A stretch of 64,000 nt of DNA. It comes from Bacillus tequilensis KCTC 13622 (GTDB taxonomy: Bacteria > Bacillota > Bacilli > Bacillales > Bacillaceae). Under the pieces are notes generated by a model. It was not told the DNA's origin. It ran no database searches and saw nothing but the letters and a program-made list of their open reading frames with translations. The stretch spans positions 1 through 64,000 of the forward strand of contig NZ_AYTO01000001.1 in the NCBI RefSeq assembly GCF_000507145.1. Direction: 5' to 3'. This document shows, piece after piece, positions 9,864 to 18,978 of this stretch. Both the position numbers and the translations under genes were made by a program. Numbering within the stretch: the stretch's first letter is position 1; each line of letters opens with the position of its first letter.

Positions 9864-11235
9864 TTCCAGTTTTTAAAATCTTAAAGATGATGTGTGCATG
9901 ATCGGTATTGTTAATCAGTCCGCGAAATTTCTCTTTTCCGGGGCCATACGCGTATAACGGCACTTCTTCACCGGTATGATCGGTACTTGTCCAGCCGCTG
10001 TTAGATCGTGTGTTGAAAATCTTGATGATGGCTTTGTAGGCGCCTTTGCTTTTGTCAGCTTGCCCGGCGGTTTGAACACTTTTGATTTCTTCGGATGTAA
10101 ATGTCAGATCTGTATACCGTGTGAGCACATCTTTGACCGGTTTGCCTTCACTGATTTTCTTGGCCATGAATTCAGGTGTTTTTTTTGCTGCGAGAATCGG
10201 CTCCGGGTGCCAATTTTTTTCGCCGTTTGCGCCAATGGTGAATCCGCCGGTTGTATGGTCAGCATTTGCAATGACAAGCGTATGTTTATCTTTCTTCGCA
10301 AAATCAATCGCGGCTTTGTAGGCCTGTTCAAAATCTTTAACTTCGCTCATGGCCCCTATTGTATCATTATCGTGGGCCGCCCAGTCTATTTGGCTGCCCT
10401 CCACCATCAAGAAAAAACCTTTTTTATTTTGATTCAGGCGGTCAATGGCCGAAACCGTCATGTCTTTGAGAGATGGTGTTTTGCTGTCTCGGTCGAGCGC
10501 TTTAGCCAGCCCTCCGTCTGCGAAAAGCCCAAGCACCTGCTGATCGTTATTTTTCTTCAGTGCCTGTTTCGTTGTTACATAGCTGTAGCCGGCTTGTTTG
10601 AATTCCTTTGTTACATTTCTGTCCTTGCGGTTAAAATACGATTTACCGCCCCCAAGCAAAACGTCTATTTTTTGTTTGCCTTTTATTTTGTCATCGATAT
10701 AGCTGTTGGCGATTTGGTCCATGTTTTTCCGTGATTCATTGTGGGCGCCGTAAGCGGCTGGAGTGGCATGGTTAATTTCGGATGTTGCGACAAGCCCTGT
10801 TGATTTGCCTTGCTGTTTGGCCTCTTCCAGTACCGATTTTACTTTTTTTCTGTTCTTATCGACGCCAATTGCATTGTTATATGTCTTGACGCCTGTCGCT
10901 AATGCTGTTCCAGCGGCTGCTGAATCTGTAATATTATGATCAGGGTCATCCGGGTGCGTCATCATCATGCCTGTCAGGTTCGGGTCAAATTCAGTTAATG
11001 TCGGGTTATTCGGTGTTTCTCCGTTATTTTTCATGGAACGATAGGCGTTTATGTAAGGTGTCCCCATGCCGTCGCCGATCATCACAATGACATTTTTGAT
11101 TTCGGTCTTGTCTTGTTTTGTAGCGCCTGCCTTTTTGGTAGGCTGCAGCTCGGCTCCGGCAAAGATTCCTGCTGTAAGGACAGTAACAGCGGCGATAGGC
11201 AAAAGTTTTGTTTTCATATTTTGAAACAAATTCAT
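9859..11235 (-). CDS. phoA: Alkaline phosphatase A, secreted
   Basis: 458 residues (I recall 461 in 168). Hydrolyses phosphomonoesters outside the cell under phosphate starvation. Signal peptide at residues 1-25 (LLPIAAVTVLTAGIFAGAEL). The metal site motif NVIVMIGDGMG is near residue 50, the nucleophile Ser is in ITDSAAAGTALATG, and further zinc/magnesium ligands appear in QIDWAAHDND, NADHTTGG and STDHTGEEVP. AGGAGGCATGC precedes the ATG. PhoP boxes are expected upstream by family knowledge, but I could not confirm a convincing TTAACA repeat set by eye. Confidence 0.95.
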   Translation of the reverse strand: MNLFQNMKTKLLPIAAVTVLTAGIFAGAELQPTKKAGATKQDKTEIKNVIVMIGDGMGTPYINAYRSMKNNGETPNNPTLTEFDPNLTGMMMTHPDDPDHNITDSAAAGTALATGVKTYNNAIGVDKNRKKVKSVLEEAKQQGKSTGLVATSEINHATPAAYGAHNESRKNMDQIANSYIDDKIKGKQKIDVLLGGGKSYFNRKDRNVTKEFKQAGYSYVTTKQALKKNNDQQVLGLFADGGLAKALDRDSKTPSLKDMTVSAIDRLNQNKKGFFLMVEGSQIDWAAHDNDTIGAMSEVKDFEQAYKAAIDFAKKDKHTLVIANADHTTGGFTIGANGEKNWHPEPILAAKKTPEFMAKKISEGKPVKDVLTRYTDLTFTSEEIKSVQTAGQADKSKGAYKAIIKIFNTRSNSGWTSTDHTGEEVPLYAYGPGKEKFRGLINNTDHAHIIFKILKTGK

Positions 11236-11383
11236 TTTGCATGCCTCCTTTATGTAGTCTGTTTAACATGTTAGGGGAATGTTGTTACATACGGCTGTTT
11301 CGTTATCTTGCCTTATTTGATGGAAAGCATTCATTTTTTAGAAAAATCTTTGCCTCTTGAGCCCGTGCATGATATGTTTGTTT

Positions 11384-11410
11384 AAATAAAAAAACTGCGG
11401 ATCACCGCAG
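11384..11410 (-). terminator. Intrinsic terminator on the minus strand between lytE and phoA
   Basis: Minus-strand stem CTGCGG TGAT CCGCAG followed by TTTTTTTATTT. It lies upstream of phoA, not after any annotated gene, so it should end a separate short transcript, possibly that of the small ORF at 11420-11512. Confidence 0.8.
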
Positions 11411-11419
11411 CTTCCTCGA

Positions 11420-11512
11420 CTATTCTTTTTCGCACGTTCTTCCGATAAATGAGTTAACCCCCGAAGGTTTTCCGTTTATTCCCTTTATGTTGAAAAACCT
11501 CCCATAAAACAT
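11420..11512 (-). CDS. Possible 30-residue small protein ending just before a terminator
   Basis: Open frame of 30 codons (starts MFYGRFFNIKGINGK, ends GRTCEKE) whose TAG lies 10 bases before a good minus-strand terminator. In favour: the composition is protein-like, and a free-standing terminator needs a transcript. Against: no Shine-Dalgarno sequence at normal distance. The nearest candidate, AAAGGTG at 11541-11535, is separated from the ATG by a 7-bp stem-loop (GACAAAA/TTTTGTC). No homolog recognised; it may be only a non-coding RNA. Confidence 0.3.
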   Translation of the reverse strand: MFYGRFFNIKGINGKPSGVNSFIGRTCEKE

Positions 11513-11721
11513 GACAAAAGCACGTGTTTTTTGTCACCTTTGAAACGAAAATGAAATATTTAATACCCTTAAAAACTTTTTTTAAGAACGAATAATTAAG
11601 AAATTTGTCACATGAAGTCAAGACTGTTTCTGTTGGGAATCTATCCTTATAATAGAAAACAATAAGATTAATTTAAAAAAAGAGAGACATATAGATAGAT
11701 TTACTATTTGGGGAGGAAAAT
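11513..11721 (+). promoter_or_regulatory. Upstream region of lytE
   Basis: AT-rich leader region. A perfect -10 TATAAT is at 11648-11653 but the -35 position (TGTTTC) is poor, which fits a promoter needing an activator; lytE is a known WalR and SigI target. GGGGAGG at 11710-11716 is the lytE ribosome site. I could not place WalR half-sites with confidence. Confidence 0.5.
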
Positions 11722-12726
11722 ATGAAAAAGCAAATCATTACAGCTACGACAGCAGTTGTTTTAGGTTCGACATTATTTGCAGGAGCGGCATCTGCACAAA
11801 GCATCAAGGTGAAAAAAGGCGACACGTTATGGGATCTTTCAAGAAAATACCACACAACAATCGGCAAAATTAAATCGGAAAACCATCTTCGTTCTGACAT
11901 CATTTTTGTGGGGCAAACTTTATCGATTAACGGCAAATCTGCAAGCTCAAAAAGCAGCAGTTCTTCATCCTCTTCTACATACAAAGTAAAGAGCGGGGAC
12001 AGCCTGTCTAAAATCGCAAAACAATACGGCACGACAGTTAGTGAACTGAAAAAGCTGAATGGCTTAAAATCAGATTTGATCCGCATTGGACAAGTTCTGA
12101 AACTGAAAGGGTCAACAAGCTCAACAAGCTCTAGCTCATCAAAGGTATCAACGTCTTCAGCTTCTACTTATAAAGTGAAGAGCGGAGACAGCCTTTCTAA
12201 AATTGCGAGCAAATACGGCACGACAGTCAGCAAATTAAAAAGCTTAAACGGTTTAAAATCAGATGTCATCTATGTCAACCAAGTGTTGAAAGTAAAAGGA
12301 ACAAGCACAAGCTCCAAAACGGTTTCTTCCAGACCTTCATCGTCTTCAAGCAGCAAAACATCTGCTACATCACTTAATGTGAGCAAGCTTGTTTCTGATG
12401 CAAAAGCGTTAATCGGAACGCCGTACAAATGGGGCGGAACGACAACTTCCGGCTTTGACTGCAGCGGATTCATCTGGTATGTACTGAATAAACAAACAAG
12501 TGCGGGCAGAACAAGCACTGCTGGTTACTGGAGTTCTATGAAGAGCATTTCCAGCCCGTCTGTCGGTGATTTTGTCTTCTTCACAACATATAAATCCGGC
12601 CCTTCTCACATGGGGATTTATGTCGGAAACAACAGTTTCGTTCATGCGGGATCTGACGGCGTGCAAATCAGCAGCCTGAACAACAGCTACTGGAAGCCTC
12701 GTTACCTCGGTGCGAAAAGATTCTAA
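11722..12726 (+). CDS. lytE: Cell-wall DL-endopeptidase LytE (three LysM repeats)
   Basis: 334 residues: signal peptide (cleaved near ASA at 25), three LysM domains with Ser-rich linkers, then an NlpC/P60 domain. Catalytic Cys is in [10 protein letters not shown], His in [10 protein letters not shown] and the third residue His in FVHAGSDG. Cleaves D-Glu-mDAP bonds along the lateral wall and is co-essential with CwlO for elongation (established for LytE). Paralog of lytF 6 kb away, with the same architecture minus two LysM copies. GGGGAGG lies 6 bases before the ATG, and a terminator follows. Confidence 0.96.
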   Translation: MKKQIITATTAVVLGSTLFAGAASAQSIKVKKGDTLWDLSRKYHTTIGKIKSENHLRSDIIFVGQTLSINGKSASSKSSSSSSSSTYKVKSGDSLSKIAKQYGTTVSELKKLNGLKSDLIRIGQVLKLKGSTSSTSSSSSKVSTSSASTYKVKSGDSLSKIASKYGTTVSKLKSLNGLKSDVIYVNQVLKVKGTSTSSKTVSSRPSSSSSSKTSATSLNVSKLVSDAKALIGTPYKWGGTTTSGFDCSGFIWYVLNKQTSAGRTSTAGYWSSMKSISSPSVGDFVFFTTYKSGPSHMGIYVGNNSFVHAGSDGVQISSLNNSYWKPRYLGAKRF

Positions 12727-12736
12727 TATGAGAAGG

Positions 12737-12765
12737 AAACCCGTTCATTGGAACGGGTTTTTTTC
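12737..12765 (+). terminator. Intrinsic terminator of lytE
   Basis: Stem AAACCCGTTC/GAACGGGTTT (12737-12746 with 12751-12760), 4-nt loop, then T-run. Confidence 0.92.
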
Positions 12766-12796
12766 ATTAGACGGAGCACATCCGTTTTGGTTGCTC

Positions 12797-13672
12797 CTAA
12801 AAATGAAAATGTGATAAAAAATCCAAAAATTTCTTTTCTTTCTTATTTTCATAAAGGGCAATTGCGTAAGCGCCGGCATAGGGCAGCTGTACAGACTGAT
12901 AAGGGATCCTGATCATCTGTTTCTCTGCTAATTCACGCTTTACTGTAGATAAAGGCAAAAATGAAACGCCCAGCCCTTCCTTGATAAACCGTTTCGTTAT
13001 ATGTGTTTGAGTGACCTTCATTGTTCTCACAAATGGAAATGTCACTCTGACTTGACGGAGCAAGTCGTCCCAGTAATCAGGATGATTGTGGGTCAAAAGC
13101 AGGTATTGCTCCAGCACCTCTTTGGCATCAATTTCTTTGTTTTCTATGAGACGCTGATCGGGCGGAGCGACAAGGACAACAGGATCTTTATATAAGCAGT
13201 GACAGGTTAAAGAGGAGGACTGTACCTTTAAACAGCTCAGTCCGATATCCGCTTCCCCGGCTTTAATCAGCGAGGCGATTTCCGCCGATTCAAAAATCGT
13301 TACTGCCATTTCCGTTTCTGTATTTATTGCTGTGTATCGTTTCATGACGGAAGGAAGTACAGTATCTGCGATTAGCGGGGAAACCGCGAGCTGTAAGGTT
13401 TGAGAGTAGCCTTGTCTCACTCTGTGAAGCTCTGCCATGCTGTTTTCGTAATCGTCAAGAAGCCTGAGCGCATACGGCAAATAAGCCCTGCCTTCATCAG
13501 TCAGCTGAATCTGCCTGCCTTTCCGCTCGAACAGCTTGCAGCTGATTTCTTTTTCCAATTGCTTAATATGCACGGTCACAGTAGGCTGAGATAAAAAAAG
13601 CGTTTCCGCTGTTTTTCGGAAGTTTTCATATTTTGCAGCGGTCACAAAGGTGTGAAGCCATTTGAAATCCAT
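12797..13672 (-). CDS. citR: LysR-type regulator of citA
   Basis: 291 residues. The N-terminal LysR helix-turn-helix reads MDFKWLHTFVTAAKYENFRKTAETLFLSQPTVTVHIKQLE, followed by the co-inducer binding domain. Divergent from citA across 108 bases, the classic LysR layout; in B. subtilis CitR represses citA. The shared gap is very AT-rich and should hold the operator. The small ligand is unknown. Confidence 0.94.
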   Translation of the reverse strand: MDFKWLHTFVTAAKYENFRKTAETLFLSQPTVTVHIKQLEKEISCKLFERKGRQIQLTDEGRAYLPYALRLLDDYENSMAELHRVRQGYSQTLQLAVSPLIADTVLPSVMKRYTAINTETEMAVTIFESAEIASLIKAGEADIGLSCLKVQSSSLTCHCLYKDPVVLVAPPDQRLIENKEIDAKEVLEQYLLLTHNHPDYWDDLLRQVRVTFPFVRTMKVTQTHITKRFIKEGLGVSFLPLSTVKRELAEKQMIRIPYQSVQLPYAGAYAIALYENKKEKKFLDFLSHFHF

Positions 13673-13780
13673 TTCGATTCTCCCTCTGATTAATAATTTT
13701 AATTAATTCCCTTTAAAATATTCAATATTTTTTAAATATTATATTTACTATAATAACAGAAAAGGATAGGGGGAATACAA

Positions 13781-14881
13781 ATGGTACATTACGGATTAAA
13801 GGGAATTACTTGTGTAGAAACAGCCATCAGCCATATTGACGGCGAAAAGGGCCGTCTGATTTACAGAGGCCATCATGCAAAAGACATCGCGCTGAATCAC
13901 AGCTTTGAAGAAGCCGCTTATTTGATCTTATTTGGAAAACTGCCTTCATCTGAAGAATTATGGACGTTTGAAGGGAAGCTCGCTGCAGAACGGCATCTGC
14001 CGGAACACATTGAGCGTTTGATTCAGTCATTGCCAAACAACATGGACGACATGTCGGTGCTGAGAACGGTTGTTTCAGCATTGGGGGAAAATGCTTACAC
14101 GTTCTATCCGAAAACAGAAGAAGCGATTCGGATGATTGCAATCACGCCTTCCATTATCGCGTACAGAAAAAGATGGGCGCGCGGTGAACAAGCCATTTCG
14201 CCATCTTCCCAGTACGGACATGTCGAAAACTACTATTATATGCTCACAGGTGAACAGCCTTCAGAGGCGAAGAAGAAAGCGCTTGAAACTTATATGATTC
14301 TTGCCATGGAGCACGGTATGAACGCCTCCACTTTTTCGGCACGGGTCACATTATCTACAGAAAGTGATTTAGTGTCAGCCGTTACTGCCGCTCTGGGCAC
14401 GATGAAAGGCCCGCTGCACGGAGGCGCTCCTTCTGCGGTGACAAAAATGCTTGAAGATATTGGAGAAAAAGATAAGGCTGAAGCATATTTGAAAGATAAA
14501 CTCGAAAAAGGAGAACGCCTGATGGGATTCGGCCACAGGGTGTATAAGACGAAGGATCCGCGGGCTGAAGCCTTGAGGCAGAAAGCAGAAGAGGTGGCCG
14601 GCAATGACCGTGATCTTGATCTTGCACTGCATGTAGAAGCAGAAGCAATTCGTTTGCTTGAAATCTACAAACCGGGACGCAAGCTGTATACAAATGTTGA
14701 ATTTTATGCGGCGGCTGTCATGAAGGCGATCGATTTTGACGATGAATTGTTTACACCGACCTTTTCAGCAAGCCGAATGGTAGGATGGTGCGCCCATGTG
14801 CTGGAACAGGCAGAAAACAATATGATTTTCCGTCCATCAGCGAAATATACAGGTGCCATTCCTGAAGAAGTTCTTTCATAA
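13781..14881 (+). CDS. citA: Citrate synthase I (minor isozyme)
   Basis: 366 residues, short Gram-positive-type citrate synthase condensing oxaloacetate and acetyl-CoA. Active-site motifs visible: HGGAPSAV (first catalytic His), [14 protein letters not shown] (second His and oxaloacetate ligands) and the Asp in FTPTFSASR surroundings. AGGGGG precedes the ATG by 9 bases. Controlled by the divergent citR. The main Krebs-cycle enzyme in this genus is citZ, elsewhere. Confidence 0.95.
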   Translation: MVHYGLKGITCVETAISHIDGEKGRLIYRGHHAKDIALNHSFEEAAYLILFGKLPSSEELWTFEGKLAAERHLPEHIERLIQSLPNNMDDMSVLRTVVSALGENAYTFYPKTEEAIRMIAITPSIIAYRKRWARGEQAISPSSQYGHVENYYYMLTGEQPSEAKKKALETYMILAMEHGMNASTFSARVTLSTESDLVSAVTAALGTMKGPLHGGAPSAVTKMLEDIGEKDKAEAYLKDKLEKGERLMGFGHRVYKTKDPRAEALRQKAEEVAGNDRDLDLALHVEAEAIRLLEIYKPGRKLYTNVEFYAAAVMKAIDFDDELFTPTFSASRMVGWCAHVLEQAENNMIFRPSAKYTGAIPEEVLS

Positions 14882-14957
14882 CACACTTTGTCGTTTATTC
14901 GCTTCTATGGCGTGGTAACGTTCAATATCAACCACATGTCTAGGAGTGATGATGAAT

Positions 14958-15827
14958 ATGAACCCAATGGACAGACAAACAGAAGGGCAAGAGCCGCAGC
15001 ATCAGGACAGACAGCCGGGCATTGAATCAGAAATGAATCCGCTGCCTCTGTCTGAGGACGGGGATTATCAAGGAAGCGGAAAACTGAAAGGAAAAGCCGC
15101 GATCGTTACGGGTGGCGACAGCGGAATTGGAAGAGCCGCAGCGATTGCGTTTGCTAAGGAAGGGGCAGATGTGGCCATTCTTTACTTAGATGAGCATTCG
15201 GACGCAGAGGAAACGCGTAAACGAATCGAAAAGGAAAATGTCCGCTGCCTGCTGATTCCGGGAGATGTCGGGGATGAGAACCATTGTGCACAAGCTGTGC
15301 AGCAAACAGTTGACAATTTTGGCAAACTTGATATCTTGGTGAACAATGCCGCTGAACAGCATCCGCAGGACAGTATTCTCAATATCTCAACAGAACAGCT
15401 GGAAAAAACATTTCGCACAAACATTTTTTCCATGTTTCATATGACGAAGAAAGCGTTGCCCCACCTGACAGAGGGGAGTGCCATTATTAATACAACATCG
15501 ATTACCGCTTATGAAGGGGATACGGCGTTAATTGATTATTCCAGCACAAAGGGTGCGATTGTTTCCTTTACGCGATCCATGGCGATGTCCCTTGCGGATA
15601 AAGGCATCAGAGTGAATGCGGTGGCGCCTGGCCCGATTTGGACACCGCTTATTCCGGCAACATTCCCTGAGGAAAAAGTGAAGCAGCATGGCTTGGATAC
15701 CCCAATGGGAAGAGCGGGACAGCCGGTTGAGCATGCGGGCGCCTATGTCCTGCTGGCGTCTGACGAGGCTTCCTATATGACAGGGCAGACCGTTCACGTA
15801 AATGGCGGCCGTTTTGTTTCAACTTAA
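14958..15827 (+). CDS. yhdF: Short-chain dehydrogenase/reductase YhdF
   Basis: 289 residues. The Rossmann motif TGGDSGIGRAAA is near residue 55 after a Gln-rich N-terminal extension typical of the YhdF/YdaD/YghA subgroup; NNAAEQ is present, and the catalytic Tyr and Lys are in DYSSTKGA. Probably an NAD(P)-dependent oxidoreductase; substrate unknown, with general-stress relatives. Starts at 14946 (GTG), 14949, 14952 and 14958 are all in frame. I chose 14958 to give the 289 residues I recall; AGGAG at 14942-14946 does not decide. Confidence 0.88.
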   Translation: MNPMDRQTEGQEPQHQDRQPGIESEMNPLPLSEDGDYQGSGKLKGKAAIVTGGDSGIGRAAAIAFAKEGADVAILYLDEHSDAEETRKRIEKENVRCLLIPGDVGDENHCAQAVQQTVDNFGKLDILVNNAAEQHPQDSILNISTEQLEKTFRTNIFSMFHMTKKALPHLTEGSAIINTTSITAYEGDTALIDYSSTKGAIVSFTRSMAMSLADKGIRVNAVAPGPIWTPLIPATFPEEKVKQHGLDTPMGRAGQPVEHAGAYVLLASDEASYMTGQTVHVNGGRFVST

Positions 15828-15833
15828 TGAACG

Positions 15834-15861
15834 AAAAAACCAGCGATGGCTGGTTTTTTTA
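15834..15861 (+). terminator. Intrinsic terminator of yhdF
   Basis: Stem AACCAGC/GCTGGTT (15838-15844 with 15849-15855), loop GATG, then a T-run of seven. Confidence 0.92.
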
Positions 15862-16016
15862 TGCTGGAAGATATTTTAAAATAAAAAAATTATCGACTTT
15901 TCTAAAAATTTTGTTTTCTTTTTTGTGATTTTATATATAATATTGAGTAGGAGAAAGGAATGATTCGCTACCGGTACAAATAGAGCAGAAAAAAGAAAAA
16001 TGACCATTGTCGCTAT

Positions 16017-16031
16017 TGAATTCAGAAAATT
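16017..16031 (+). promoter_or_regulatory. Candidate CodY box in the bcaP leader
   Basis: TGAATTCAGAAAATT matches 11 of 15 positions of the CodY consensus AATTTTCWGAAAATT, 42 bases before bcaP. BcaP is a known CodY target, so the weak match is plausible. Confidence 0.5.
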
Positions 16032-16073
16032 CAAATAAAATATAAATAAATAGATTCTAGGAGTTGAAGGGGA

Positions 16074-17471
16074 ATGAAAGGGAGCGTATTTAGGAAGAAA
16101 AGCATTCAAGATTTACTCGCTGCGACGAGCGGTGAAAAATCTTTAAAAAGAGAACTAGGGGCATTCGACTTAACGTTGCTTGGAATCGGAGCCATTATTG
16201 GCACAGGGATTTTTGTACTGACAGGAACAGGTGCAGTCACGGCTGGTCCGGGATTGACCATTTCATTTGTTGTGGCCGCGCTGGCTTGTTTATTCGCTGC
16301 CTTGTCTTACGCAGAATTTGCTTCAAGTGTGCCTGTTTCAGGTTCAGTATATACATTCACTTATGCGACATTGGGAGAGCTTCTGGCTTTCATTATCGGA
16401 TGGGATTTAATTTTAGAATACATGCTGGCGGTAAGCGCGGTGTCAGTCGGCTGGTCTGGTTATTTCCAATCATTTTTATCAGGGCTCGGCATTCATCTTC
16501 CTGTTGCGTTAACAGCGGCACCTGGGGCGGTGAAAGGTACATTCACCATTTTTAATCTTCCTGCATTTGTCATTGTCATGGCGATAACGTTTTTGCTTTA
16601 TTTAGGCATTAAAGAATCAAAAAGAGTCAACAACATCATGGTTATCTTAAAAGTGCTGGTTGTTCTGCTATTTATCGCGGTGGCAGCCGTTTACGTAAAG
16701 CCGCACAATTGGCAGCCGTTTATGCCGATGGGCTTTGGCGGCGTATTCAGCGCAGCGGCGCTCGTGTTCTTTGCTTTTATCGGATTTGACGCTGTATCCT
16801 CTGCTGCTGAAGAGACAAAAAATCCTGCGAAGGATCTGCCTAAAGGCATTATTTTTTCTTTATTGGCTTGCACGATTTTATATGTCATCGTATCAGCAAT
16901 CATGACAGGGGTTATCCCGTTTGCTCAGTTTGCGGGGGTGGATCATCCGGTTTCTCTCGTGCTTCAAAGCGCCGGGCAAAACTGGGTGGCAGGCATCATT
17001 GATATTGGCGCCGTTTTGGGAATGACAACAGTTATGCTCGTCATGCTTTACGGACAGACACGCGTCATGTTTGCCATGTCGCGTGATGGACTGGTGCCGG
17101 GTTCACTTTCTAAGGTGCATCCGAAGCACAAAACACCTTATGTCGCCACTTGGTTTTTCGGAACGCTGTCGGCGCTTCTCGGCTCACTTGTCCCATTAGA
17201 TGAACTTGCTAAGCTTGTGAACATCGGAACGCTGTCAGCGTTTGTGCTGATTTCTGTCGCCGTTATCGTGTTGAGAAAGAAACAGCCGGATCTTCCGAGA
17301 GCCTTTAAATGCCCGGGGGTCCCAGTTATCCCAGGCCTGGCGATCCTGTTCTGCCTGTTCTTAATTTTAAATCTTGGCTGGGTGACGATTGTCCGTTTCT
17401 TTGTCTGGCTGCTAATCGGCTTAGTGATCTATTTCTTGTACTCAAGAAAGCATTCAAAATTAAATCAATAA
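16074..17471 (+). CDS. bcaP: Branched-chain amino acid permease BcaP (APC superfamily)
   Basis: 465 residues with about 12 membrane helices; cationic-amino-acid-transporter-like APC family. The TM1 signature LLGIGAIIGTGIFVLTG is near residue 40 and TM6 has FIGFDAVSSAAEETKNP. Imports isoleucine, valine and threonine in B. subtilis (formerly YhdG). A strong ribosome site (GTTGAAGGGG) precedes the ATG. Probably repressed by CodY when amino acids are plentiful; see the candidate box. Confidence 0.93.
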   Translation: MKGSVFRKKSIQDLLAATSGEKSLKRELGAFDLTLLGIGAIIGTGIFVLTGTGAVTAGPGLTISFVVAALACLFAALSYAEFASSVPVSGSVYTFTYATLGELLAFIIGWDLILEYMLAVSAVSVGWSGYFQSFLSGLGIHLPVALTAAPGAVKGTFTIFNLPAFVIVMAITFLLYLGIKESKRVNNIMVILKVLVVLLFIAVAAVYVKPHNWQPFMPMGFGGVFSAAALVFFAFIGFDAVSSAAEETKNPAKDLPKGIIFSLLACTILYVIVSAIMTGVIPFAQFAGVDHPVSLVLQSAGQNWVAGIIDIGAVLGMTTVMLVMLYGQTRVMFAMSRDGLVPGSLSKVHPKHKTPYVATWFFGTLSALLGSLVPLDELAKLVNIGTLSAFVLISVAVIVLRKKQPDLPRAFKCPGVPVIPGLAILFCLFLILNLGWVTIVRFFVWLLIGLVIYFLYSRKHSKLNQ

Positions 17472-17482
17472 CCTTTCGATGA

Positions 17483-17512
17483 AGAGAGCGGCCATTCAGG
17501 CCGCTCTCTTTT
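17483..17512 (+). terminator. Intrinsic terminator of bcaP
   Basis: An 11-bp perfect stem (17483-17493 with 17499-17509), loop ATTCA, followed by a short T-run. Confidence 0.9.
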
Positions 17513-17588
17513 ATATTCTTGATCATGAATATATAGAAATGAAGACAAAAATAAGAGATAATATAGGCTGGAAAGGAAGTGACGTTTA

Positions 17589-18944
17589 TTGTCTGAACAA
17601 AAACCAGTCCAATGGGCTTCGAAAATCGGTTTCGTCATGGCAGCCGCCGGCTCGGCCATCGGCTTGGGCGCGATTTGGAAGTTCCCTTATGTAGCGGGGA
17701 CCAATGGAGGAGGCGCCTTTTTTCTTATCTTTGTGTTATTTACCATCCTTTTAGGCTATCCGCTTTTAGTGGGGGAATTCATTTTTGGAAGACGGAACCA
17801 GACGAATGCCATTGATGCATATAAAAAAGAAGCGCCGCGATCCGCTTGGTTTCTTACAGGTTGGGTCGGCGTAGCCGCGTGTTTCTTAGTCCTGTCGTTT
17901 TACAGTGTAATTGGAGGGTGGATTTTGCTGTATATCGTGAAAACAGCGTCAGGTTCACTGTCGGGGCTTACCCAGACGCAATATGGCGCTCTTTTTGCTT
18001 CTATTATTCAAAATCCGGTCCAAACACTGGCGGCTCAGTTTGTTTTTATGGTGCTGACTGTATTAGTAGTTGCCAGAGGGGTTCAAAAAGGGATTGAACG
18101 GGTAAGCGCGGTAATGATGCCGATTTTGTTTTTATTGTTTATTCTGCTCGTTCTTCGGTCCCTCACGCTTCCTGGGGCAATGGAAGGCATGAAATTTTTG
18201 CTTGTGCCTCATTTCGAAGATCTGACTCCGGAATCGATATTATTCGCGCTGGGACAAGCGTTCTTTACGTTAACACTCGGGGTTTCGGTAATGGTGACTT
18301 ACAGCTCCTATCTGCCAAAAACACAAAACGTTCCGCGCTCGGCAGCTTCTATTGTCGCGATGAATATTATTGTGACACTCTTGGCGGGTTTGGCCATTTT
18401 TCCGGCGGTTTTTTCATTCGGCTTTCAGCCAAATGAAGGTCCGACACTGCTGTTTACGGTGCTTCCGGCCGTTTTTGAACAGCTTCCGTTCGGCACGTTG
18501 TTTTTTATCGGCTTTCTCATTGCGTTTTTATTTGCGGCCCTAACTTCAGCGTTTTCGATGGTTGAAATTATTGTCGCCACAATCGGAAAAGGAAACGAAA
18601 GGAAGAGAAAAAAACTGTCATGGACGAGCGGGCTTTTGATCTTTTTGGTCGGAATCCCATGCTGCTTGTCTTATGGTGTATTGAGTGATGTGCACATATT
18701 CGGAAAAACGTTTTTTGATATGGCTGATTTTACCGTCAGCAATGTTTTGATGCCATTAGGCGCTCTTTTAATTTCTCTATTTATTCCGCTCAAAATTCCG
18801 AAACATGAGCTCTTGGCAGAAATGAGAAACGGATCGAATGCAGGTAAAGCATTCTTTTATACATGGTTTTATCTGCTTCGTTTTATCGTGCCGCTGGCCA
18901 TTATTATCGTTTTCTTAAATTTAATCGGAATTTTATCATTTTAA
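17589..18944 (+). CDS. yhdH: Sodium-dependent transporter, NSS (SNF) family
   Basis: 451 residues, about 11-12 membrane helices. The family signature is in TM1: [21 protein letters not shown], with the unwound sodium-site glycines, and TM6 has [21 protein letters not shown]. Likely imports an amino acid or related amine with Na+; substrate not established. Start TTG at 17589 with GGAAGTGA 9 bases upstream. Stands alone after the bcaP terminator and converges on yhdI. Confidence 0.9.
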   Translation: MSEQKPVQWASKIGFVMAAAGSAIGLGAIWKFPYVAGTNGGGAFFLIFVLFTILLGYPLLVGEFIFGRRNQTNAIDAYKKEAPRSAWFLTGWVGVAACFLVLSFYSVIGGWILLYIVKTASGSLSGLTQTQYGALFASIIQNPVQTLAAQFVFMVLTVLVVARGVQKGIERVSAVMMPILFLLFILLVLRSLTLPGAMEGMKFLLVPHFEDLTPESILFALGQAFFTLTLGVSVMVTYSSYLPKTQNVPRSAASIVAMNIIVTLLAGLAIFPAVFSFGFQPNEGPTLLFTVLPAVFEQLPFGTLFFIGFLIAFLFAALTSAFSMVEIIVATIGKGNERKRKKLSWTSGLLIFLVGIPCCLSYGVLSDVHIFGKTFFDMADFTVSNVLMPLGALLISLFIPLKIPKHELLAEMRNGSNAGKAFFYTWFYLLRFIVPLAIIIVFLNLIGILSF

Positions 18945-18978
18945 AAAACATGCTCCGTTCCCGGGGCCTGTTTTTTAT
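18945..18978. terminator. Bidirectional terminator between yhdH and yhdI
   Basis: An imperfect GC-rich stem (ACATGCTCCG with CGGGGCCTGT, one bulge) bounded by an A-run on the left and a T-run on the right. Confidence 0.75.

Noticed and set aside
9976-10734. 252-codon open frame antisense to phoA
   Set aside because: Cys/Phe-rich composition typical of reading the reverse of a conserved gene; no ribosome site and no homology recognised. phoA itself is complete with all motifs.
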